From Verrucomicrobiota bacterium (lineage in GTDB: Bacteria; Verrucomicrobiota; Verrucomicrobiia; Chthoniobacterales; UBA10450), in NCBI GenBank assembly GCA_003219945.1, contig QHQV01000271.1:1-12984 (forward strand): a DNA stretch of 12,984 nt. Reading direction: 5' to 3'. Below, in pieces: positions 7,180-12,984 of the stretch; the stretch's first letter is position 1; every line of letters begins with the position of its first letter. Under the pieces are notes generated by a model, which searched no databases, had not been told where the DNA came from, and saw only the letters and a list, made by a program, of their open reading frames with translations. Both the position numbers and the translations under genes were made by a program.

Positions 7180-7225
7180 AAAAAAGACCGGCGGCTCGCA
7201 CGATTGTGCTGCGATGCCGCCGATC
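7180..7225 (-). terminator. Rho-independent terminator of the broken small gene at 7258-7497
   Basis: On the minus strand GATCGGCGGC (7216-7225) pairs with GCCGCCGGTC (7186-7195), with one G-U pair. TCGCA and TGCGA (7210-7214 and 7196-7200) then extend the stem past a 1-nt bulge. Six T follow directly (complement of 7180-7185). It is a strong terminator, and its A6-GACCGGCGG core closely resembles the terminator at 6319-6368. Confidence 0.85.
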
Positions 7226-7257
7226 GAATACGGTTGTTTGTTACGGCTAAGCTAACC

Positions 7258-7497
7258 CTAATGTGTTGAGCGCGGTCGGCTAATCGTCACGTCCACCGCC
7301 CAACCATTTCTGCTTTCAAAACCGGCGATGGCGCCGCGGGTCTGCGGTCCATCGACTGCGCCGCTACTGCCGTTTTCGGAGCCATTCGTTTTGACTTCGA
7401 CGCCGAAGATTTCTTCGCCGGCTTAGCCATTGCTGGTGACGCCATTAACGCGCCTGCAGCCAAGGCAACTTTCAAGAATTAAAGCTTTGGTGTTCAT
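7258..7497 (-). pseudogene. Frame-broken small secreted protein with peptidoglycan-binding-like C-terminus
   Basis: ATG 7497 has a good binding site (AGGAAAGG) and opens MNTKALIL, but its frame ends at codon 25 (TAA, 7423-7425). Shifting by one base at about 7474-7476 (removing one T) gives a perfect signal peptide: MNTKALI, LKVALAAGALMASPAMA, then a Lys/Ser-rich segment KPAKKSSASKSKR. The original frame then resumes and reads GAVDGPQTRGAIAGFESRNG followed by WAVDVTISRPRSTH to a TAG at 7258. That piece matches the core of a PG_binding_1 domain (GPQTRxAIxxxE, then VDxTIS). Two compensating indels would give one roughly 80-codon gene. The segment GTCTGCGGTCC (7340-7350) is identical to one in the neighbouring peptidoglycan-binding gene (6480-6490). 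Read literally, only a 62-codon frame from TTG 7475 survives. It could be true decay, sequencing error or, less likely, programmed shifting. Confidence 0.6.
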
Positions 7498-7498
7498 G

Positions 7499-7506
7499 CC
7501 TTTCCT
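7499..7506 (-). promoter_or_regulatory. Ribosome binding site of the broken small gene
   Basis: AGGAAAGG on the minus strand ends immediately before the ATG at 7497. A second ATG at 7509, in the same frame, has its own GAAGGAAAT upstream. Both support initiation here and not at the TTG at 7475, which is why the gene is called broken. Confidence 0.45.
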
Positions 7507-7509
7507 CAT

Positions 7510-7666
7510 GTTGTGATTTCCTTCTGTGATTCGTGACTGCACGATATCGCGGGTGCGGCGCGAGACGCCGGCAAAGCTGCTAATTACAAGCAATGAGAAC
7601 AGGCATGGAAGGGACAGAATTGCTGCTGGTCAGGGCGCAGCTACTGCGACTATCATGCAGCGATAG
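7510..7666. other. Divergent intergenic region, no clear signal
   Basis: This stretch separates the minus-strand broken gene from the plus-strand 425-aa gene and should contain both promoters. I see no convincing -35/-10 pair, operator or structured RNA. No Shine-Dalgarno precedes ATG 7667, and a stop (TAG) lies directly upstream in frame. Confidence 0.4.
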
Positions 7667-8944
7667 ATGAAGCGCGTCGGGTTTGTTCTGTTCGCTATCG
7701 CCAACTGGCAACTGATCTATGGTGCGCAGTCTGAACACAGCACGAGCCCGTCGCGCCAATTCGTGGTTTACGGCCCGGACGCAAAGGTACGAGGCGCGAT
7801 ATCTGGTCTGGCCGAACAGACGAAAACAAATCTTCTTGGCTTGTTGCGGCAGCACGACGACTGGAAGACGTCTGTCGTGGTCAACTTGCAACCGCAGCAA
7901 GCAAATGTTCCTGAAATTCCAGCGGCTGATTTGCGATTCAGTCAAACCGGTTTCGGCATCAAGCTGCAACTCGACCTCACCATCTCCAAAAATGTCGACG
8001 TTTCAGTAGTCGAACGGGAACTGCTCCACGCGATTTTGCTCGAACTGATTTATCGCAAACAACCGCACATTATTGCGGGTGCAGTGCTGGTTGAGCCGCC
8101 TGATTGGTTGATTGACGGCGCGCTTGCTCTTTCACCCGGGCGTGACCGTGGTCCGTTGATCGAGGCTGTGGGCAATACGGAGAAGCCCCTGCCATTGGAG
8201 AAATTTCTTCGCCAACGTCCGGACCTTGTTGATTCCGCGGGCCGCACGCTTTATCGCGCATATGCCTTCGCGCTTATGCAGATGCTGCTGGACGGAAAAA
8301 ACGGCGGAACCCAGTTGGCGAAATACATTGATCATCTATCCGAGTCTTCAAACGATCCGCTGGCGGAGCTGAAGGCACAATTTCCAGTACTCGCGGATGA
8401 TGCCGAGAGAACGTGGCAGCTGGCGTTGAATCGCTTGAAAAGCCTACAGACATTTCGCTTACTCACATTCGCAGAAAGCGAACAGCGTCTTGATGAATTG
8501 TTGCGCGTAAAAATTTCGGAACCCAAGAAGCCGGTAAAGCTGATGCGCTTGGATGAACTGACTCAACACAAACTTTCCGCCAGTGAGAAGATGGCGCTGG
8601 ATCAGTTGAAACGCGATTTAATGTTCCTTGTTCCCCAGACGAATCCGGTGCTGCGCCCGATTGGGCGTGAATACCAGGAGGCCGCCACGCTGCTTGCCCG
8701 CGGGAAGCGCAGGGGAGTACAGAAGCGCCTGTCCCGTCTCGAGCTTACTCGCCAGCAGCTCGCTGTGCGCATGACCGAGATCGACGATTATCTGAACTGG
8801 TTCGAAGCGACACAAATGAACAGCGGCAGCGGGAACTTCACCGGTTACCTCAAAGCCGTGGATCAATCACAAGTCCCGGCCCCACGGCGGCACGATCCGC
8901 TCTCAGTTTACGTGGACGCGTTGGAGGATCAGTTCGAAAATTGA
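7667..8944 (+). CDS. Exported protein resembling a gluzincin (peptidase MA-like) with lost zinc motif
   Basis: 425-aa protein with a signal peptide at residues 1-20 (VGFVLFAIANWQLIYGA). The segment 114-153 has the layout of gluzincin metallopeptidases: a helix with the zinc motif, then P-x-WL-x-E-G about 30 residues later. Here the motif reads RELLH (117-121) instead of HExxH, and the second reads PDWLIDGAL (145-153) with Asp in place of Glu. The first zinc histidine is therefore missing, which points to a pseudoenzyme or to a different metal site. The second half (about 250-425) is helical and charged, with probable coiled-coil stretches (ARGKRRGVQKRLSRLELTR), and has no domain I recognise. 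It is probably periplasmic. The family call is an inference from pattern; the gene itself is well supported by length and signal peptide. Confidence 0.78.
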   Translation: MKRVGFVLFAIANWQLIYGAQSEHSTSPSRQFVVYGPDAKVRGAISGLAEQTKTNLLGLLRQHDDWKTSVVVNLQPQQANVPEIPAADLRFSQTGFGIKLQLDLTISKNVDVSVVERELLHAILLELIYRKQPHIIAGAVLVEPPDWLIDGALALSPGRDRGPLIEAVGNTEKPLPLEKFLRQRPDLVDSAGRTLYRAYAFALMQMLLDGKNGGTQLAKYIDHLSESSNDPLAELKAQFPVLADDAERTWQLALNRLKSLQTFRLLTFAESEQRLDELLRVKISEPKKPVKLMRLDELTQHKLSASEKMALDQLKRDLMFLVPQTNPVLRPIGREYQEAATLLARGKRRGVQKRLSRLELTRQQLAVRMTEIDDYLNWFEATQMNSGSGNFTGYLKAVDQSQVPAPRRHDPLSVYVDALEDQFEN

Positions 8945-9062
8945 ATAAGTCGTGCTTTAGCAACGGCAATGACGGCAATGATCGAAGCACAGCTGGGAGA
9001 TGTTGCGTGCAAGTCCGACCGCAGTTGCCCGGCCAGGTTTGCCGATTATCTTACGCAGCGCC

Positions 9063-9082
9063 TTTAAAACGCGCGTTTTTAA
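9063..9082. promoter_or_regulatory. Palindrome just before the Minf_1886 gene
   Basis: AAAACGCGCGTTTT (9066-9079) is a perfect 14-bp palindrome. With one mismatched pair it extends to 20 bp (TTT to TAA). It ends 3 nt before the ATG at 9086, where a Shine-Dalgarno would be expected and none is seen. It could be an operator for a dimeric repressor or a hairpin masking the start. Confidence 0.4.
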
Positions 9083-9085
9083 TTG

Positions 9086-9532
9086 ATGCAAAAAATTGGA
9101 TTCGCTGAGGCTCTCGAGTCGATTGTAGCCAACAGCCCGCGCTATCACCGGGACGGGTACATCTTTTTGCGCGATGCGCTCGACTTCACGACGACGCAAC
9201 AAAAGAAAATCAAGGGAGTCAGCGTGCGTCATGTAACGGGGCCAGAATTGCTCGATGGCGTCCGGCAGTACGCGCTCAAGGAATTCGGCCCGATGGTCAT
9301 CACGGTGTTCGATAGCTGGGGTATCCAATCCTGCGAAGACATCGGGCACATGGTCTTTAATCTGATCGGCGTCGGCGTTTTCGGAAAAACCGAGGAGGAT
9401 TCGATCAAGGATTTCAAAAACGTTTACGATTTCAAAGAAGCGTTCGTGAGACCATTTGCACCGACAAAAGCGGAAACTGCAAAACCGCCGACAGAATTGC
9501 CGGCGCCAAAGGCAGCAGCATCGAGCAAGTGA
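9086..9532 (+). CDS. Minf_1886 family protein
   Basis: 148-aa protein of a family named after a Methylacidiphilum gene, known to me mainly from Verrucomicrobia and related phyla; its function is unknown. The family pattern is clear: FAEALESIVANSPRYHRDGY at the N-terminus, FLRDALDFTT, VRHVTGPELLDGVRQYAL, FGPMVITVFDSWGIQSCEDIGHMVFNLI, and KTEEDSIKDFKNVYDFKEAF to about residue 124. A short Ala/Pro/Lys-rich tail follows. There is no signal peptide or membrane helix, so it is probably cytoplasmic. I chose ATG 9086 over the preceding TTG 9083. No Shine-Dalgarno is visible, and a palindrome occupies that site. It lies 141 nt after the 425-aa gene and 110 nt before the M16 gene, so co-transcription is uncertain. 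Confidence 0.88.
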   Translation: MQKIGFAEALESIVANSPRYHRDGYIFLRDALDFTTTQQKKIKGVSVRHVTGPELLDGVRQYALKEFGPMVITVFDSWGIQSCEDIGHMVFNLIGVGVFGKTEEDSIKDFKNVYDFKEAFVRPFAPTKAETAKPPTELPAPKAAASSK

Positions 9533-9542
9533 ATTCCGGCAG

Positions 9543-9566
9543 GGTGAATTGAACGAAAATTTCACC
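9543..9566 (+). terminator. Weak hairpin after the Minf_1886 gene
   Basis: GGTGAATT (9543-9550) pairs with AATTTCACC (9558-9566) across a short loop with one bulge, 10 nt past the stop. Only TT follows, so it is at best a weak or factor-dependent terminator. Confidence 0.25.
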
Positions 9567-9572
9567 TTGGCT

Positions 9573-9600
9573 GTCGGTCATCAGTTACCTGATCACCGGC
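9573..9600 (+). promoter_or_regulatory. Stable stem-loop in the leader of the M16 peptidase gene
   Basis: CGGTCATCAG (9575-9584) pairs with CTGATCACCG (9589-9598) apart from one C-C mismatch, with a 4-nt loop TTAC. G-U and G-C pairs extend it to 9573-9600. It ends 42 nt upstream of ATG 9643. No T-run follows, so a regulatory or RNA-stabilising role is more likely than termination. Confidence 0.4.
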
Positions 9601-9642
9601 GAGTTGTCAGCCAACAACGCTTACCAATCGAATGTTCCAATA

Positions 9643-12267
9643 ATGTATCGCATCCCAGTAGCGAGTTTTCTCACAGCGGCTCTATTATTTCCCATGGTCA
9701 ATTTGAAGGCTGCGTCACCTGAACCTTCGGCTCTGATCGCGTTTCCGCTGAGCACGGCGCAAAAATGGATTTTGCCAAACGGGCTGACCGTCATAGTGCA
9801 GGAAGATCACAGCGCGCCGGTGGCGAGCGTGCAGGCGTGGTGCGCGACTGGAAGCATCGATGAAGACCAGCACCTTGGCGCGGGGTTGTCCCACATTCTC
9901 GAGCACATGCTCTTTAAGGGAACCAACACGCGATCTGCAAATCAGATTGCGCAGAGCATCCAGGACGTCGGGGGTTACATCAATGCCTACACTTCCTTCG
10001 ATCGGACAGTTTTTTGGATCGATGTGCCGAAAGACGGTGTTGGCACGGCCCTGGAGGTGCTGAGCGATGCGATGATGAATTCCAGCCTTCCGCCGGACGA
10101 ATACAACAAAGAGCAGGAAGTCATCCGGCGCGAGTTCGCGATGGGCATGGATGATCCCGATCGCATGGCTAGCCTGCTGCTTTTTGGGACGGCATATCAG
10201 CGGCATCCCTACCGGTTTCCAGTCATCGGCGAGCTGGAGATTTATAACCAGCTTACGCAGGAGCAGGTGATGCAGTATTATAAGACCCGTTACGTACCGA
10301 ACAATCTCATCTTCGTCGTTGTCGGCGATGTGGACGCGGAAAAAGTGCGGCAACAACTCGGTGACTTGTTCAAGCCGTATCCAGAGAAATCGCTGAAGCC
10401 GGTATTCATTCCGTCGGAACCGCCACAACTTGGCCGCCGAGAAGTACACCGGGAATTTTCGACTGAATTGACGCATCTCGCGATGGCCTGGCACATCCCG
10501 GAAGTTACGAGTCCGGATGTTCCCGCGCTCGATCTACTCTCGACTATTCTTGGGGATGGGCGCAGCTCGCGGCTTTATCGGCGCGTGCGCGAAGAAGCCG
10601 GTCTCGCATTTGGCATATCGGCGTTTTCTTACACGCCGGGCGATCCCGGCTTGTTTGGCATCGACGCCACTCTCGACCCGAAGAAGCGCGATGCTGCTGA
10701 GCAATTGGCGCTGCAAATTCTTGATGAGGTGAAACAGACCGGCGTGACCGCGGACGAATTAGAAAAGGCGAAGAAGATCACGCTTAGTCAGCATCTCGGT
10801 ACGCTGACTACAATGCGCGGTCAGGCTTCGGATATCGGTTCGAACTGGTTGCTCACGCGCGATCTGAATTTTAGTCGTGAATACCTGGATGCGGTCCAGA
10901 AAGTGACGCTCGACGACATCAAGCGCGTTGCCAGCACATATCTCACCGACAACAACCTGACGGTGGTCTCGTTGAATCCGAGAAGCTCTCTAAGCGGTAA
11001 ATCTGAGCCCGTGAAACCGGTTGCTGCGGGTGAGATTCAAAAATTCGAGCTCTCAAACGGTTTGCGACTGCTCGTGCGTGAAGATCATCGATTGCCGCTC
11101 GTTGGCATGGGTGCCGTGTTTCGCGGTGGCTTGCTCGCTGAGAAGCCAGAGGACAACGGCGTTACCCGTTTGATGGCGAAAGTACTGTTGAAGGGAACGA
11201 AGACGCGTACTGCCGAGCAGATTGCCAATGAGCTCGAATCCGTGGGCGGTTCCGTTTCGAGTGACGCCGGCAACAATTCCTTCAGCGTGTCAGTCGATGT
11301 CATGAAGCCCGATGTGAAATTGGGCGTGGATCTGCTATCTGACGTGTTGCTCGATGCCACTTTCCCGGAAAAAGCGGTCGCGCGCGAAACGGAAATCCAG
11401 ATCGCTGCGATCCAGCAAGAGGAAGAACAATTGACCAGCGTCGCGCGCAACATCATGCGACAGGCGCTTTTTTCTCAGCATCCATACGCTTTGCGTTCAA
11501 ACGGCTCGCTCGAAGCTGTGCAGCACTTGACCCAAAAAGATTTGGTCGATTTTCGCGATCGTTACGTAGTCGGGAAAAACGGAGTGATCTATGTTTTTGG
11601 CGACGTTAAAGCAGGCGAGGTAAAACAACTCGTCGAGCAAACGCTCGGAAAGATGCAACCCGGCGCGCTTGCTCTTACCGATGCAAAGCCACCCACACCG
11701 CTGAGCAAATCGGAGACTGTCGAGAGCCGCAAGGACAAGGCACAGGGGGTACTCATGATCGGCTTCCGCGGCGCGAGCCTGTCCAGCCCCGATCGCTACG
11801 CGCTCGAACTGATAGATGAGGCAAGCAGCGATCTCGGGTCGCGATTCTTCATTCGCATTCGCGAGCAAATGGGCTTGGCCTATTATGTCGGCGCTAGCGA
11901 GATGCAGGGGCTCGTACCCGGATTGTTTGCGTTTTATCTCGGAACCGATCCGCAAAAGATCGAGCCGGTGAAAGCCGCGTTCCTGGACGAGATTCACAAG
12001 CTGGCCAACGAAGGTCTTACCCCCGTGGAGTTACAGCGGGCGAAAAAGAAACTGATCGGTCAACAGGAGATCGCCAATCAAAGCAATGACGCTTTCGGTT
12101 ATCACTGCGCGCTCGACGAGCTTTATGGCCTGGGCTTCAATTACTACAAGCAACTCGAGCACGACGTAAATGCCGTTACGCTCGACGACATCAAGAAAGT
12201 AGCGGCGAAATATTTTCGCGATCAACCGTATGTTTTAGCAACTGTGCGCCCACCCGAGAGGAAGTGA
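9643..12267 (+). CDS. Exported M16 family zinc metallopeptidase (two-domain, insulinase-like)
   Basis: 874-aa exported peptidase of the pitrilysin/insulinase/processing-peptidase family, which degrades peptides inside a closed clamshell. The signal peptide is residues 1-24 (VASFLTAALLFPMVNLKA). The first half holds the inverted zinc motif HILEH (84-88), with the expected third ligand Glu164 in EVIRREF. The second half begins near residue 468 (FELSNGLRLLVREDH) and repeats the fold, but the motif position reads RLMAK (509-513), so it is catalytically dead. It keeps the substrate-binding signature SRFFIRIREQMGLAYYV (733-749). An active plus an inactive half in one chain is a usual M16 arrangement, and the length is normal. 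I chose ATG 9643 over TTG 9604 because it starts the signal peptide, although neither has a clear Shine-Dalgarno. The product probably acts in the periplasm. Its stop codon lies within a heptad repeat array. Confidence 0.95.
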   Translation: MYRIPVASFLTAALLFPMVNLKAASPEPSALIAFPLSTAQKWILPNGLTVIVQEDHSAPVASVQAWCATGSIDEDQHLGAGLSHILEHMLFKGTNTRSANQIAQSIQDVGGYINAYTSFDRTVFWIDVPKDGVGTALEVLSDAMMNSSLPPDEYNKEQEVIRREFAMGMDDPDRMASLLLFGTAYQRHPYRFPVIGELEIYNQLTQEQVMQYYKTRYVPNNLIFVVVGDVDAEKVRQQLGDLFKPYPEKSLKPVFIPSEPPQLGRREVHREFSTELTHLAMAWHIPEVTSPDVPALDLLSTILGDGRSSRLYRRVREEAGLAFGISAFSYTPGDPGLFGIDATLDPKKRDAAEQLALQILDEVKQTGVTADELEKAKKITLSQHLGTLTTMRGQASDIGSNWLLTRDLNFSREYLDAVQKVTLDDIKRVASTYLTDNNLTVVSLNPRSSLSGKSEPVKPVAAGEIQKFELSNGLRLLVREDHRLPLVGMGAVFRGGLLAEKPEDNGVTRLMAKVLLKGTKTRTAEQIANELESVGGSVSSDAGNNSFSVSVDVMKPDVKLGVDLLSDVLLDATFPEKAVARETEIQIAAIQQEEEQLTSVARNIMRQALFSQHPYALRSNGSLEAVQHLTQKDLVDFRDRYVVGKNGVIYVFGDVKAGEVKQLVEQTLGKMQPGALALTDAKPPTPLSKSETVESRKDKAQGVLMIGFRGASLSSPDRYALELIDEASSDLGSRFFIRIREQMGLAYYVGASEMQGLVPGLFAFYLGTDPQKIEPVKAAFLDEIHKLANEGLTPVELQRAKKKLIGQQEIANQSNDAFGYHCALDELYGLGFNYYKQLEHDVNAVTLDDIKKVAAKYFRDQPYVLATVRPPERK

Positions 12268-12340
12268 CAGGTGACGAGTGATCAGAAAACCGTAGTATAG
12301 TTAATGATGCTCATCACTCGTCACCCATCACTCATCACTT
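12262..12340. repeat. Inverted pair of 7-bp tandem repeat arrays
   Basis: The left array has three heptads: AAGTGAC, AGGTGAC, GAGTGAT (12262-12282). The right array has four in the opposite sense: ATCACTC, GTCACCC, ATCACTC, ATCACTT (12313-12340). They are separated by 30 nt. The inner units pair perfectly over 13 bp (12270-12282 with 12313-12325). The left array includes the last codon and stop of the M16 gene; the right array ends 6 nt before the DUF1844 start. It may terminate or separate the two messages. Confidence 0.75.
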
Positions 12341-12346
12341 TGTCAT

Positions 12347-12784
12347 ATGCCTGAAGTGCAAAAAACGGTTCAGACCGGCGAGCTAACCCAGCGGTTCATC
12401 GAGTTCGTAATGATGCACGCGCAAAACGCTGCGCTGTTTCTCGGCCAGATTCCAAATCCAAAGACCGGCGAAGCTGAAATCAATTTGGACCTCGCGCGGA
12501 TGTTCATCGATCAACTCGAGATGATTCAGGAAAAAACGCGCGGCAACCTGACAAACGAAGAAACGATGGTCCTGCGGAACGCCCTGTCCAATTTGCAGAT
12601 GACATTTGTGGAAGCATCAGGCGCGGCTCAACCGCAACGTGGCTCGCAGCCAGAAGCGTCTCAGCCCGCCCCTTCACAACCGGAACAGCCGACCTCAAGC
12701 GCACCTGAGCAATCTGCACCTCTCGCGTCATCTGAGTCTGAGACAGAATCGCGAAAGAAATTCACCAAAAGCTACGGGTCATAG
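12347..12784 (+). CDS. DUF1844 domain protein
   Basis: 145-aa probably cytoplasmic protein. Residues 10-90 match the DUF1844 pattern: FIEFVMMHAQNAALFLGQIP, NPKTGEAEINLDLARMFIDQ, then IQEKTRGNLTNEETMVLRNA and LSNLQMTFVEA. The domain is small and helical, widespread in Verrucomicrobia, Planctomycetes, Acidobacteria and others, and has no established function. The remaining 50 residues are a low-complexity tail rich in Pro, Gln, Ser and Glu, with a basic end (RKKFTKSYGS). ATG 12347 is the only sensible start; the heptad repeats upstream leave no Shine-Dalgarno. It lies 79 nt after the M16 gene on the same strand; co-transcription depends on whether the repeat hairpin stops polymerase. Confidence 0.88.
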   Translation: MPEVQKTVQTGELTQRFIEFVMMHAQNAALFLGQIPNPKTGEAEINLDLARMFIDQLEMIQEKTRGNLTNEETMVLRNALSNLQMTFVEASGAAQPQRGSQPEASQPAPSQPEQPTSSAPEQSAPLASSESETESRKKFTKSYGS

Positions 12785-12834
12785 CTCGATTCAACTATTC
12801 TCGCGGTGGGCCTCCATGCTCCTAAGTCCTACGT

Positions 12835-12866
12835 CTATACTGGAATTAGCGTCAAATTCCGTATAG
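12835..12866 (+). terminator. Hairpin after the DUF1844 gene
   Basis: CTATAC (12835-12840) and GGAATT (12842-12847) pair with AATTCC (12855-12860) and GTATAG (12861-12866), with one bulged T and a 7-nt loop. It lies about 50 nt past the DUF1844 stop and is followed by CCCCC, not a T-run. It could be a factor-dependent terminator or a leader structure for the next gene. Confidence 0.35.
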
Positions 12867-12924
12867 CCCCCGTTAGGCTAATGAAACCACTCAATTCGAC
12901 ATAAAATTAAGCATACCTATGCCC

Positions 12925-12984
12925 ATGAAAACCAGGCTTCGCTTAACGTTCATCACGATGATTTCGACGATGGTGCTTTCATCC
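12925..12984 (+). CDS. Start of an exported protein, cut by the window end
   Basis: Only the first 20 codons are present (MKTRLRLTFITMISTMVLSS), open to the end of the window. They read as a signal peptide: a short basic N-terminus followed by a hydrophobic stretch. An in-frame ATG at 12919 would add two residues. A -10-like TAAAAT lies at 12902-12907 without a recognisable -35. The mature protein cannot be identified. Confidence 0.5.
   Translation, partial: MKTRLRLTFITMISTMVLSS

Noticed and set aside
7580..7969. 129-codon minus-strand frame opposite the start of the 425-aa gene
   Set aside because: The plus-strand frame has a signal peptide and runs 425 codons; the antisense frame shows no domain or start signal.
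8957..9565. 202-codon minus-strand frame opposite the Minf_1886 gene
   Set aside because: The plus strand encodes a recognised family; the antisense frame is Cys/Arg/His-rich and featureless.
9715..10494. 259-codon minus-strand frame inside the M16 gene
   Set aside because: It is a shadow of the M16 coding region, whose HILEH motif and signal peptide are clear on the plus strand.

Overview
The window reads like part of a chromosome from a soil-type verrucomicrobium (Chthoniobacterales/Udaeobacter-like). This is an inference from gene content: a Minf_1886-family protein, a DUF1844 protein, a large secreted Asp-box/FG-GAP protein and small secreted peptidoglycan-binding proteins occur together, GC is moderate to high, and many starts lack a clear Shine-Dalgarno. 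There is no rRNA, tRNA, CRISPR array, transposase or phage gene.

Layout. Positions 1-3190 hold a plus-strand protein quality-control operon: a small heat-shock protein (226-636) joined by an ATGA overlap to the ATP-dependent protease Lon (633-3083). A palindromic element (17-94) lies upstream, and a shorter diverged relative (3152-3187) lies downstream. Positions 3206-7497 are on the minus strand: a 134-aa protein of unknown function; an 834-aa secreted protein with an Asp-box propeller, a Pro/Thr linker, an Fn3-like domain and five 49-aa FG-GAP/VCBS-like repeats; a Gly/Trp/Tyr-rich secreted protein ending in a cut-short peptidoglycan-binding domain; and a frame-broken small relative of that protein. 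Three rho-independent terminators (3705-3743, 6319-6368, 7180-7225) mark the ends of these minus-strand units.

From 7667 to the end everything is on the plus strand: a secreted 425-aa protein that looks like a degenerate gluzincin metallopeptidase, a Minf_1886-family protein, a two-domain M16 zinc peptidase with one active and one inactive half, a DUF1844 protein, and the first 20 codons of another exported protein. Several non-coding structures lie between them: a 20-bp palindrome before the Minf_1886 gene, a hairpin before the M16 gene, and two opposed arrays of 7-bp repeats after it.

The shared theme is protein quality control (Hsp20, Lon) and envelope or secreted functions. I see no convincing new multi-gene system. 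The best leads are the broken peptidoglycan-binding paralogue next to a truncated one, the inverted heptad arrays at 12262-12340, and the metallopeptidase-like protein that has lost its first zinc histidine. Two neighbouring frameshifts also raise the possibility of sequencing or assembly error.
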